DNA of 15,257 nt from an uncultured Collinsella sp. (GTDB lineage: Bacteria > Actinomycetota > Coriobacteriia > Coriobacteriales > Coriobacteriaceae): NCBI GenBank assembly GCA_900551015.1, contig URUI01000050.1:1-15257 (forward strand), in the 5' to 3' direction. Of the stretch, positions 1-7,215 are shown one piece after another (within the stretch, counting starts at the first letter, position 1; every line of letters starts with the position of its first letter). The translations under genes and the position numbers were made by a program. The notes under the pieces are model-generated. The model searched no databases and was not told the DNA's origin. It worked only from the letters and a program-made list of their open reading frames with translations.

Positions 1-53
1 AGCGCGTCTGCTTTGGGAGCAGAATGTCGCAGGTTCAAATCCTGTCAGCCCGA
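1..53 (+). tRNA. tRNA-Pro (anticodon UGG), 3' part
   Basis: The window opens inside a tRNA. The anticodon stem is TCTGC (7-11) paired with GCAGA (19-23), around the loop TTTGGGA, giving anticodon TGG at 14-16, which reads proline CCA codons. The T arm is GCAGG/CCTGT (29-33/41-45) with loop TTCAAAT. The 3' acceptor strand CAGCCCG (46-52) is followed by discriminator A53. The acceptor 5' strand and most of the D arm lie upstream of the window. No CCA is encoded, since the bases after the discriminator are CCG. Confidence 0.9.
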
Positions 54-136
54 CCGAAAGCCCGGAATTCCAACGATTTCACCACATGGAATTTCAGGCT
101 TCACCGTTTCCGGACACAGTGGGGCACAATGACCGC

Positions 137-180
137 GCAATCTCCTCGATTGCAGTCATCCGTTCCGCGCTCGCGGAACG
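137..180. other. Two hairpins between tRNA-Pro and aroA
   Basis: GCAATC (137-142) pairs with GATTGC (148-153) over a 5-base loop. CGTTCCGCG (161-169) pairs perfectly with CGCGGAACG (172-180) over a 2-base loop. Neither is followed by a T tract, so they are not typical intrinsic terminators. They could still act in processing of the tRNA transcript or in the aroA leader. The structures are seen directly; the role is unknown. Confidence 0.4.
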
Positions 181-248
181 CACCGATCTCGTTCACTATG
201 TCATCCAAGGCGAGACAAACACGATGTTTTCCGCGGGCTTTGGCTACG

Positions 249-1601
249 ATGGGAGACATGAACGCACCTCAAGAGAACCTGTGGCCGGCACCGTTCGCCG
301 GCAAGCCCCTGAACGCCACCGTAGTGGTGCCGGGCAGCAAATCACTGTCGAATCGTTATCTCATTCTCGCGGCGCTTGGATCCGCACCCGTCCGTCTGGT
401 CGGCTTGCTGCGCTCGCGTGACACCGAGCTGATGATGGACGCGTTGCGTGCGCTTGGCGTACGTTGCGAGATCGATGCCGCTACCGATACTACGGTTACG
501 GTCGTTCCGCCTGCGAATGATCGGTTCCGAGGCAATACAAAAGTATTCTGCGGTCTTGCAGGTACGGTGATGCGCTTCGTGCCAGGGCTTGCGATGTTCG
601 CCGACGGTCCCGTCGACTTTGATGGCGACGAGCAGGCGTACGCCCGTCCGATGAAGCCGGTGTTGGATGGTCTGCAACAGTTAGGTGCGACCATCGAATA
701 CCACGGTGAGGAAGGCCGTCTACCGTTCACGATCACCCCGCCTACGGTTGACCCGGCCGCACGGGCGACGCCGAGCGTGGTCTCCATCGATTCGTCCGGC
801 TCGTCGCAGTTTATCTCCGGTTTGCTACTGGTTGGCTCGCGTGTACCGGGCGGTCTTGAGTTGCATCACACGGGGGAGAAGACCCCAAGCCTGCCGCATA
901 TCCGCATGACGGTCGCTGATCTTCGAGGTTCCGGCGTGAGCGTTCAGGCTGACGAAGAGGCACGTGTATGGACCGTGCGACCAGGCGCCGTACAGTTGCC
1001 GAATGCGGTGACCGTCGAACCTGACTTGTCAAACGCCGCGCCATTCCTGGGAGCCGCACTGATTGCGGGTGGAACGGTTCGTGTGCCGCATTGGCCTGAA
1101 AACACCACGCAGCCTGGTGGACTGCTTCCCGGATATTTGGAGCGTATGGGGGCGAAGGTGTCGTTCCCTTCGGAGAACGGAATCCGCTACTGTGAAGTGA
1201 GGGGAGACGGCCATATCAAAGGCCTTGGCGATTTTGATTTGACTGCAGCCGGTGAAATCGCACCGTCGCTTGCCGCAGTGTTGGTGTTTGCTGATGAGCC
1301 GACCCGCATGTTGGGTATCGGGCACCTGCGTGGCCATGAGACCAACCGTTTGGAAGCGCTGGTCAATGAAATCAAGCGCATAGGAGGAGAAGCCCGTGAG
1401 CTGTCTGACGGGTTGGAAATTGTTCCGGTGAGTAGCGAAAACCTCAAACCGTCTGAAATGGAAACCTATGCCGACCATCGTATGGCTACGTTTGCCGCCA
1501 TGCTGGGCCTGCGCATCAAGGGAATTCAGGTTCATAACGTAGCCACTACCGCGAAGACCCTACCGGATTTCGTGAACATGTGGAACGGCATGCTTGCGTG
1601 A
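249..1601 (+). CDS. aroA: 3-phosphoshikimate 1-carboxyvinyltransferase (EPSP synthase)
   Basis: This cytoplasmic enzyme of the shikimate pathway joins shikimate-3-phosphate and phosphoenolpyruvate to make EPSP, a precursor of chorismate and aromatic amino acids. The family landmarks appear in order: the N-terminal substrate loop PGSKSLSNRY, a glycine-rich GLAGTVMRF, DGDEQAYARPMKPVLDGL, the SSGSSQFISGLLL core, PDLSNAAPFLGAAL, GHLRGHETNRLEAL (family site RxKExDR), ETYADHRMA (the family's DDHRMAM signature) and the closing TLPDFVNMW. At about 450 residues it has normal length and looks intact. The reading frame is open far upstream, but conservation starts only near NLWPAPF, so the ATG at 249 is preferred. 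An ATG at 258 is equally possible, and neither has a well spaced ribosome binding site. It ends 25 bases before a convergent pseudogene, with no obvious terminator. The sequence style is Bifidobacterium-like. Confidence 0.95.
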   Translation: MGDMNAPQENLWPAPFAGKPLNATVVVPGSKSLSNRYLILAALGSAPVRLVGLLRSRDTELMMDALRALGVRCEIDAATDTTVTVVPPANDRFRGNTKVFCGLAGTVMRFVPGLAMFADGPVDFDGDEQAYARPMKPVLDGLQQLGATIEYHGEEGRLPFTITPPTVDPAARATPSVVSIDSSGSSQFISGLLLVGSRVPGGLELHHTGEKTPSLPHIRMTVADLRGSGVSVQADEEARVWTVRPGAVQLPNAVTVEPDLSNAAPFLGAALIAGGTVRVPHWPENTTQPGGLLPGYLERMGAKVSFPSENGIRYCEVRGDGHIKGLGDFDLTAAGEIAPSLAAVLVFADEPTRMLGIGHLRGHETNRLEALVNEIKRIGGEARELSDGLEIVPVSSENLKPSEMETYADHRMATFAAMLGLRIKGIQVHNVATTAKTLPDFVNMWNGMLA

Positions 1602-1626
1602 ATGGCTCAGGGCGTTCCAATAGTGG

Positions 1627-2231
1627 TTATGCCGGCCACCAGATGCGGGTGAGCGGAAGGATTGAGCGGGTTTCTTCGTCGGCTTTGTCGTAGACTTCAA
1701 CATAGTGGCGTACGAACGAGTCAAGATCGAGCAGACGTATGGGGATGGTGGCTCGGTCGGCTTCGTAGCGGGCTTCCTTGGTAAATCCGCCGGTAGACAC
1801 ATACAGGCCGCGATCCCCGGCTCGAAGTCCGCCAATGAACGAGCGTACCGCCGGAGCGCCCATGGCACCTTTGCGGTGTTTGACTTCGGCCACGATGCGG
1901 GGAGATTCCAATCCCAGCGCGTCAGGCGATGCCACTACGTCGCGGCCGCCATCGGGGCCTTATGGTAAAGGCGTGTCGCCGGGTCATACATGACGACGGT
2001 CGATCCTTGTTCCATATCATGGGCAAAACGGTAGATCTGTCCCACTGCGGCGGCCAATTTGTTCTTGCTGTCGTTGGGATGTTTGATTGCGTAACCGGAA
2101 CGAATCTGTTCCCGGCTCATGGAAGCGATATCGGTGGCGCCAAAGTCCCAACCGATGCCCACAAGTTCGCGGTTGAGCCAGTCCGCCGCGTATATGCCTC
2201 CTCTGCCCGCACGAATCATCCAAGAGCTCAT
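1627..2231 (-). pseudogene. Mrr-like restriction endonuclease, broken by internal deletion and frameshift
   Basis: Two pieces of one gene lie head to tail on the minus strand. The 5' piece (2231 to 1935) encodes an N-terminal domain beginning MSSWMIRAGRGGIYAADW and running to TVVMYDPATRLYH. It then changes frame and stops at TAG 1937-1935. The 3' piece is open from GPDGGRDVVASPDAL (about 1959) to TAA at 1627. It carries the Mrr-type PD-(D/E)xK nuclease core: the D of GGRD, then AEVKHRKGAMGAPAVRSFIGGL and YVSTGGFTKEA. A TAA sits in the 3' frame directly before GPDGG, so one base change cannot restore the gene. The joint is at about 1957-1964. The two pieces total roughly 200 residues against about 300 for such proteins, so the central linker is probably lost. 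A strong ribosome binding site (GGAGGGGGG) still precedes the ATG at 2231. In life it would have been a type IV-like, modification-dependent restriction enzyme. Confidence 0.8.
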
Positions 2232-2384
2232 GATTTTCCCCCCTCCAAGCTAATTTACATATGTATTATTCCACTGTGCTGCATTTCTTACCGTATTGAA
2301 TGGCGTGGTTTGTCGGGCTGTGGCGGGTGTCTGCAATCTGATGGCAACGGCACGTCGGGGCTATCATTGCACTCCGGCGAAACC

Positions 2385-2520
2385 GCGTGCCTCAACCGCA
2401 ACTTCGTATTGGCTACGGTCAGCGGGTTCATCGTCTTATTTGCCATGATGGCCGCCATGTCGCACCTGCCTACCTATCCCCAACTAGCGCACGGTATTAT
2501 GGGTGCCACCGCGGCGGCCT
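2385..2520 (+). pseudogene. Remnant of an MFS (DHA2/EmrB-type) transporter
   Basis: In one plus-strand frame, the residues LNRNFVLATVSGFIVL followed by FAMMAAMSHLPTYPQLAHGIM resemble the second-half membrane segment of DHA2-family drug exporters, where NRNF..A, M.Y.PTY.Q and A.G are typical. Similarity stops on both sides: upstream is a run of unrelated residues, and after ATAAASGYG the frame continues without family resemblance to a stop at 2660. There is no start codon with a ribosome binding site. I read it as a decayed fragment of a larger transporter gene. The frame and residues are seen directly; the family assignment is from pattern recognition. Confidence 0.45.
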
Positions 2521-2667
2521 CCGGTTATGGCACGCGCGAATGCTACGTGTTCTCGGCAACTGGCACCAGGGATCTTGCGTATCAGGCTTTGACAGTGCAG
2601 ATAAAATGCATGAAAACACTGACGAACGCTTTTGATGCAATGTCTGTTTTCGTGGTTTGAAAAGAGT

Positions 2668-2714
2668 TGGGACCTATGTCCCACGACATGCGCCCATACG
2701 GGCCGTAGGGGCAT
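2668..2714. promoter_or_regulatory. Two adjacent dyad symmetries upstream of the zinc-ribbon operon
   Basis: The first dyad is TGGGAC (2668-2673), 4 bases, GTCCCA (2678-2683). The second is nested: an inner TACGG-G-CCGTA (2697-2707) flanked by ATGC(G)CCC on the left and GGGGCAT on the right (2688-2714). They end where a candidate promoter begins, so they could be operators. They could also be transcription-stopping hairpins of whatever lies upstream. No regulator is recognised from the motif. Confidence 0.45.
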
Positions 2715-2742
2715 TCTCTCTTCACCCGTGCTTTTTTAAAAT
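2714..2742 (+). promoter_or_regulatory. Candidate promoter for the zinc-ribbon gene
   Basis: TTCTCT (2714-2719) and TAAAAT (2737-2742) are separated by 17 bases, and the downstream ATG is at 2784. The -10 matches the consensus at 5 of 6 positions; the -35 is weak at 3 of 6. The -35 box touches the end of the nested dyad, which would suit repression or activation at this site. Confidence 0.35.
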
Positions 2743-2783
2743 CGGGATAACGGATTAGCTCGATGATGAGAAGGGAGACAGCC

Positions 2784-4109
2784 ATGGGTGTAGAGAGCGT
2801 CAATTACCAGTGTCCGGCATGCGGAGGCCCCCTACGCTACGACGGTGCAAAGGCGCTACTTGTTTGTGACCACTGCGACTCGGAATTTGCGTTGGCCGAT
2901 ATCGAGGCCCGCTATGCGGCCAAGCAAGAGAGCGCGGAAGAGAGAGCCCAAGCAGTTGCAGGCAACGCTGGCGGTGCGGCGCAAGCAGGGGCCGCAACTG
3001 AAGCCGAGAGCCTTAACGGCGCCTACGTGTGCTCGTCTTGTGCAGCCGAGCTTGTCTGTGATGATACAACCGCCGTTTCCGAGTGCCCCTACTGTGGAAA
3101 CCCCGTGGTTGCGGCTGGGCGCTTCTCAGGAGATTTCCGTCCCGATCTTGTGATTCCTTTCAAACTTGATCGCAAGGCGGCCGAGAGTGCATTGGCCGAG
3201 CACTACAAGGGCAAGGTGTTGCTTCCCAAGAGTTTTGCCGGCGGCAACAGAATCAAAGAAGTCCAAGGCGTTTACGTTCCCTTCTGGCTCATGGATGCCG
3301 ACGCTGCGGGCTCCGCAACCTTTGAAGCCACGCGTACGCGTCGGCATTATGAGGGCGATGACGAGGTTATCGAGACCGATCACTTCAACGTTGAGCGTGA
3401 GGGCTCCGTATCCTTTGAACGTATTCCAGTGGATGGCTCGAGCAAGATGCCCGATGCCCACATGGATGCCATCGAGCCGTTCGACTACGGTGCGCTTGTG
3501 CCGTATTCGGTGGCCTATATGCCGGGATTCGTGGCAAACCGCTACGACGAGGACGCTGAGACCTGTCGCGGACGTGCGGAAAAGCGCATTGATACGAGCG
3601 TGCGCCAAGCGCTCGAGAACTCTATTGAAGGCTATGACGACGTTACGTGCGATAGCTGCGAAGTCGAGAAAAACTGGGCTGATCCGGTCTATGCGCTCAT
3701 GCCCGTCTGGATGCTCGGTACCATCTGGGAAGGCGAGCAGTTCCTCTTTGCCATGAACGGCCAGACGGGTCGTTTGGTGGGTGACCTGCCGGTGGACAAG
3801 AAAAAGCGTACGTTCATAGGCGTGGGTATTTTTGCCGCTTTCTTCCTCATCTGCTTTGCCGCGGTCAACTTCGGTGGATTCCTTGCCGAGAATGCAGCGG
3901 CTTTGCAATGGGGCTTCATGCTCCTCACTCCACTGTTGGTGGCGCTTATCGTATGTGCGGTGCTAACGGGTCAGATGAAGAGCGCGGTCGAAGCAACAGA
4001 AGCTGACCGTTACCTTGACGCCTCTTCGATAAACATCACGCGCCAGCTCGACACCTTTACGCATACCACCACCAAGCGCATCCATCACGAGAAAAGTGAA
4101 AAGGATTAA
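2784..4109 (+). CDS. Zinc-ribbon membrane protein of unknown function
   Basis: This protein has about 441 residues. The N-terminus has a zinc ribbon, CPACGG then CDHCDS (about residues 9-32), and after an alanine-rich linker a second one, CSSCAAELVC then CPYCGNP (about 84-112). A long soluble domain follows with the family-like stretches VIPFKLDRKAA, VYVPFWLMDA and YALMPVWMLGTIW. Two hydrophobic helices at about 342-366 and 373-397 probably anchor it in the membrane, and the tail is charged. It fits the broad group annotated as TFIIB-type zinc-ribbon-containing proteins, whose function is not known. The ATG at 2784 is chosen over the one at 2763 because GGGAG lies 6 bases upstream of it. It precedes an SPFH protein by 85 bases, and zinc-ribbon/SPFH neighbours are common, so a shared membrane-associated role is inferred. 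Confidence 0.85.
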   Translation: MGVESVNYQCPACGGPLRYDGAKALLVCDHCDSEFALADIEARYAAKQESAEERAQAVAGNAGGAAQAGAATEAESLNGAYVCSSCAAELVCDDTTAVSECPYCGNPVVAAGRFSGDFRPDLVIPFKLDRKAAESALAEHYKGKVLLPKSFAGGNRIKEVQGVYVPFWLMDADAAGSATFEATRTRRHYEGDDEVIETDHFNVEREGSVSFERIPVDGSSKMPDAHMDAIEPFDYGALVPYSVAYMPGFVANRYDEDAETCRGRAEKRIDTSVRQALENSIEGYDDVTCDSCEVEKNWADPVYALMPVWMLGTIWEGEQFLFAMNGQTGRLVGDLPVDKKKRTFIGVGIFAAFFLICFAAVNFGGFLAENAAALQWGFMLLTPLLVALIVCAVLTGQMKSAVEATEADRYLDASSINITRQLDTFTHTTTKRIHHEKSEKD

Positions 4110-4194
4110 TCGTTTGACTTCCGGTTCGGCATAACGAATGCGAGCTCGGGGTCATAAGTTTTGACGAAACGGTTTTTCATGAAAGGAGAAGATC

Positions 4195-5472
4195 ATGGGA
4201 CTTCTGAAGGCAGGCGTCGGGGCGGCTGGCGGCGTATTGGCCGATCAATGGCGTGAGTACTTTTATTGCGAGGCTCTGGACGCCGATACGTTGGTTGCCA
4301 AGGGTGAGAAGCGCGTCGGCAAGCGCGGATCCAACACCAAGGGAGAGAACAACGTTATCTCGGACGGCTCGATCGTGGCGGTAGCCGACGGCCAGTGCAT
4401 GATGATTGTCGAGAATGGTGCGGTGGTTGACGTCTGCGCCGAGCCCGGCGAATTCGTCTACGACACGGGTACTGAGCCCTCGGTGTTCTCGGGCAAACTC
4501 GGCGACATGGTCAAGAAATCGTTCGAACAGGTGGGGCGTCGCTTTACTTTCGGCGGGGACGCTGGCAAGGATCAGCGCATCTACTACTTCAACACCAAGG
4601 AGATCGTAGGCAACAAGTACGGCACCGCAAGCCCTGTGCCGTTTCGCGTGGTCGACGAGAAAATCGGTTTGGATGTCGACATCACCGTGCGCTGTAACGG
4701 CGAGTACTCCTACAAGCTGGTCGATCCGCTGATGTTCTACAAGAACGTCTGCGGCAACGTCGAGAGTGCCTATACGCGCGATCTTATCGACTCGCAACTC
4801 AAGAGCGAGCTGCTTACGGCCCTGCAGCCGGCTTTCGCCCGCATCAGCGAGATGGGCATTCGCTACAGTGCCGTGCCCGCCCACACCAGGGAGCTGGCCG
4901 ATGCGCTCAACGAGGAACTTTCGCACGAGTGGAAGGAGCGGCGCGGCATCGAGATCGCGGCCTTTGGCGTAAATACCATCTCGGCGCCCGAGGATCAGGA
5001 ACAGATGATTCGCGACCTGCAGAAGGCGGCCGTCATGGCCAATCCTGCGATGGCGGCGGCCAACATCGCCTCGGCGCAGAGCGATGCCATGCGTACCGCT
5101 GCGGCCAATCCTGCCGGTGCCGCCATGGGCTTTATGGGCATGGGCATGGCCAGCGGTATGGGTGGCATGAACGCCGCGCAGCTCTTTGGTCAGGCGTCTC
5201 AAGCACAGCAGGCTCCCGCTCAGGCGTCTCAAGCGCAGCAGGCTCCCGCTCAGACGCAGCCTGCTGGTGCAGCTGGCGGAGTCGCGGCGGGTACCGGCAC
5301 GGTGGCAGCGAGCGCCGCCTGGACCTGTTCGTGTGGTGCTCAGAACACCGGAAAGTTTTGCGGCAACTGTGGGAGCCCTAAGCCCGAGGCTGCAGGACCT
5401 TGGTTCTGCACCAACTGCGGCACCCAGAACACGGGGAACTTCTGCTCTGGCTGCGGGAGTAAACGCCCGTAG
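4195..5472 (+). CDS. SPFH-domain protein with two C-terminal zinc ribbons
   Basis: This protein has 425 residues. The N-terminal part (about 1-290) has the character of the SPFH/virion-core-like family (YdjI type): DQWREYFYCEALDADTLV, then VADGQCMMIVENGAVVDVCAEPGEFVYDTGTEPS, and later DITVRCNGEYSYKLVDP and IEIAAFGVNTISAPED. SPFH proteins assemble on membranes as scaffolds. There is no signal peptide or clear TM helix. An alanine/methionine-rich region (about 280-330) leads to a Q/A/P linker containing a perfect-frame 10-residue repeat, then two short zinc ribbons, CSCGAQNTGKFCGNCGS and CTNCGTQNTGNFCSGCGS. AAAGGAG six bases before the ATG fixes the start. It probably works with the upstream zinc-ribbon membrane protein. 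The cellular role is not known. Confidence 0.88.
   Translation: MGLLKAGVGAAGGVLADQWREYFYCEALDADTLVAKGEKRVGKRGSNTKGENNVISDGSIVAVADGQCMMIVENGAVVDVCAEPGEFVYDTGTEPSVFSGKLGDMVKKSFEQVGRRFTFGGDAGKDQRIYYFNTKEIVGNKYGTASPVPFRVVDEKIGLDVDITVRCNGEYSYKLVDPLMFYKNVCGNVESAYTRDLIDSQLKSELLTALQPAFARISEMGIRYSAVPAHTRELADALNEELSHEWKERRGIEIAAFGVNTISAPEDQEQMIRDLQKAAVMANPAMAAANIASAQSDAMRTAAANPAGAAMGFMGMGMASGMGGMNAAQLFGQASQAQQAPAQASQAQQAPAQTQPAGAAGGVAAGTGTVAASAAWTCSCGAQNTGKFCGNCGSPKPEAAGPWFCTNCGTQNTGNFCSGCGSKRP
5191..5250 (+). repeat. Tandem 30-bp repeat coding QASQAQQAPA twice
   Basis: Positions 5191-5220 and 5221-5250 are identical except for one silent A/G difference at 5205 versus 5235. A partial third unit (CAGACGCAG) follows. 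The repeat keeps the reading frame and lies in the flexible linker between the SPFH domain and the zinc ribbons, so copy number could vary by slippage without breaking the protein. Confidence 0.9.
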
Positions 5473-5638
5473 CAAGAAGATGCGGGGTCACAGGACGATG
5501 GCATGATGTCGCGCGCATAAGTCGCCGTCGACAGCCGGCTTGGCTGGCGTGTTAGGGTACGTATCCCAGTCCAAAGTGGCCGTCGGCGGCCCTGTGATCC
5601 TCAATAAAAAGCAAGATCGCGTGAGAAAGGAGCACGCC

Positions 5639-6475
5639 ATGAAAAAGAAACTCAACTCCCTTATTGCTGTGGCCCTGTGTGCGCTTGCTACATGCTTCGT
5701 GCTCGTCGGTTGCTCACCCGTTTCCGGTGGCAAGAACGCGAAGATGGTCGGTTACTGGGAGCTTGTCAGCGGTACTTCCGGTGGTCTTGAAATTACCGAG
5801 GACGACGTCAAGACCATGTCGGAGGAGGGGTCACAGTGCATCCTGCATCTAGGCGATGACGGTAAGGCTACGCTCGATCTCTTTGGTGATATCGAAGACG
5901 CGGCGTGGGACATGGACAAGGCGACCGTGGACTTCGATGACGAAGATGGCATTTTGGTGCTCTCCGGTGATCGCCTGACCCTCTCCAATAGGAATGATGA
6001 TGACGAGAAGCTCGTCTTTAAGAAGGGCGACGACAGCCTGAAAGAAAAGATCAAGAAGGATCGCAAGTCGCAGGAGGAATCCAACGAGAGTGCCGATGTT
6101 GCCAGCGGAAACGACGCCAAGACCGAGAGCGTGGCAATTGACCCGGTGGTGACCATCGCCGACGATGAGACCGCGACCATTACCGCAACTGCCCGTGTTG
6201 TGGACGAAAACGGCATGGCCGGCATCATGTTCTCGATTACCAACAACAGTGAGGCCAGGATCTGCATGCATATGCTCGACGATTCCACCGTCAACGGCGG
6301 CACGTATGAAAACTACTTCTACGGGGACGTCTCACCGGGGGAGACAGCCAACGAGATCTGCGCTTACGACGGTCTTACTTCGATAGACGAGTTGAAAGAC
6401 ATTCATGCCCAGCTCAGTGTGTACGACAGCAAGACCTTTGCCGACATCGCGATCTACGATATCAACATCGAGTAA
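5639..6475 (+). CDS. Secreted lipoprotein of unknown function
   Basis: This protein has about 278 residues. A lipoprotein signal peptide is clear: KKK near the N-terminus, a hydrophobic core, and the lipobox LVGC with Cys25 as the lipidated residue, so the mature protein should sit on the outer face of the membrane. Residues about 38-135 (GYWELVSG, then LHLGDDGKATLDLFG, LVLSGDRLTLSN) look like a small beta-rich, lipocalin-like domain. An acidic/serine linker (about 140-165) follows, and the C-terminal domain (FSITNNSEARICMHMLDD, GETANEICAYDG) resembles the DUF5067/DUF4352 immunoglobulin-like group of extracellular proteins. The ATG at 5639 is chosen because AAAGGAG lies 6 bases upstream and the signal peptide starts there. 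It lies 166 bases after the SPFH gene and may have its own promoter. Transcription probably ends at the terminator at 6522. Confidence 0.85.
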   Translation: MKKKLNSLIAVALCALATCFVLVGCSPVSGGKNAKMVGYWELVSGTSGGLEITEDDVKTMSEEGSQCILHLGDDGKATLDLFGDIEDAAWDMDKATVDFDDEDGILVLSGDRLTLSNRNDDDEKLVFKKGDDSLKEKIKKDRKSQEESNESADVASGNDAKTESVAIDPVVTIADDETATITATARVVDENGMAGIMFSITNNSEARICMHMLDDSTVNGGTYENYFYGDVSPGETANEICAYDGLTSIDELKDIHAQLSVYDSKTFADIAIYDINIE

Positions 6476-6521
6476 GAGATGTGATGGCATTGGCTGGCTC
6501 GTGAGATAGCAAGGCGACGAG

Positions 6522-6555
6522 GCGGCCGGGGATGGTAATCTCCCGGCCGCTTTTT
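6522..6555. terminator. Bidirectional intrinsic terminator
   Basis: GCGGCCGGG (6522-6530) and CCCGGCCGC (6542-6550) form a 9-bp GC stem followed by TTTTT (6551-6555). It sits between two convergent genes, the lipoprotein (+) and the response regulator (-). The U tract serves the plus strand best. Confidence 0.85.
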
Positions 6556-6571
6556 GCTGGGGATACTTCGA

Positions 6572-7201
6572 TTACGCCTCGTCGTTCAAGCCGGGAACGA
6601 TATTGCCCTCGGCCACCGCATGCACAGCCAGGCGCAGGATGTTGTCGTAGCCGGTCTTGGCGAGAATTTCGCCGATACGCCGCTTAACGGTTCCCTCGCT
6701 CATGTAGAGCTCGGCCGCAATCTCTTTGCGCGTTTTGGCCTCGCACGTCAGTCGTAGGATCTGAATCTCTACGTCCGTGAGCGAGGCTGTGCCTGAAAAG
6801 ATCGAGTCAGGCGTTTTTTGGGGAAAGGTCTGGTAACCCGAGGCGGTCGAGCGCATGACGGCCATGAGTTCGCCGATGCCGACGTTCTTGTATACAAAGC
6901 TGTCGACGCCGGCGGCTTTTGCCTGCTCGACAAAAGTAACTTCGGGCATACCCGTCATGATGACCACGCGCACCGTGGGGTCCGCCTCCTTGATGCGCCG
7001 GGCGGCCACGATGCCGTTGGAGCCGTTCTCGGTGCAGACGTCCATGAGCACGAGTCCGCATCCGAGTCTGGCTGTGCGTTCAGGGGCCTCAGTGGCATCT
7101 GCGAGGCTAGCTGCGACGTGCATGTCTTCCTGGGCGTTTATCGCGCAGGCCAGGCTCTCGCGCAACATCGCCTGGTCCTCAACGAGCAGAACTTCAATCA
7201 T
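6572..7201 (-). CDS. LuxR/NarL-family response regulator
   Basis: This protein has about 209 residues. The receiver domain (about 1-120) begins IEVLLVEDQAMLRESL. The phospho-acceptor is Asp54 in LVLMDVCTENG, with the conserved Thr in VIMTGMP and Lys in FVYKNVG. The C-terminal LuxR-type helix-turn-helix (about 145-205) contains SLTDVEIQILRL, KEIAAELYMSEGTVKRRIGEIL and a final helix, so it should bind DNA when phosphorylated. The ATG at 7201 is preferred to one further upstream (7258) because the receiver domain starts there and AGAGGGGGGA lies about 7 bases before it. The upstream start would also overlap the kinase gene. It is 14 bases downstream of the kinase stop, so the kinase is almost certainly its partner. 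Its target genes cannot be read from the sequence. Confidence 0.93.
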   Translation of the reverse strand: MIEVLLVEDQAMLRESLACAINAQEDMHVAASLADATEAPERTARLGCGLVLMDVCTENGSNGIVAARRIKEADPTVRVVIMTGMPEVTFVEQAKAAGVDSFVYKNVGIGELMAVMRSTASGYQTFPQKTPDSIFSGTASLTDVEIQILRLTCEAKTRKEIAAELYMSEGTVKRRIGEILAKTGYDNILRLAVHAVAEGNIVPGLNDEA

Positions 7202-7215
7202 TGCCAGTCCCCCCT

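Larger units (their letters stand above)
2232..2783. other. Gene-poor stretch between the Bifidobacterium-like and Collinsella-like parts
   Basis: This interval of about 550 bases has no complete gene. It holds the leader of the broken Mrr-like gene (2233-2250), the MFS remnant (2385-2520), unassigned sequence (2521-2660), two dyads (2668-2714), a candidate promoter (2714-2742) and the leader of the zinc-ribbon gene. Gene content changes lineage style across it. Confidence 0.6.

Noticed and set aside
2589..2607. TTGACA with nearby TAAAAT as a promoter
   Set aside because: Only about 7 bases separate the two boxes, too close for a sigma-70 promoter, and no gene follows.
5191..5250. Start of a CRISPR-like array
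   Set aside because: The two 30-bp units are directly adjacent with no spacers and encode an in-frame peptide repeat.
4177..5475. 432-codon minus-strand frame opposite the SPFH gene
   Set aside because: The plus frame has SPFH and zinc-ribbon motifs and AAAGGAG before its ATG. The minus frame is a mirror with no family features.
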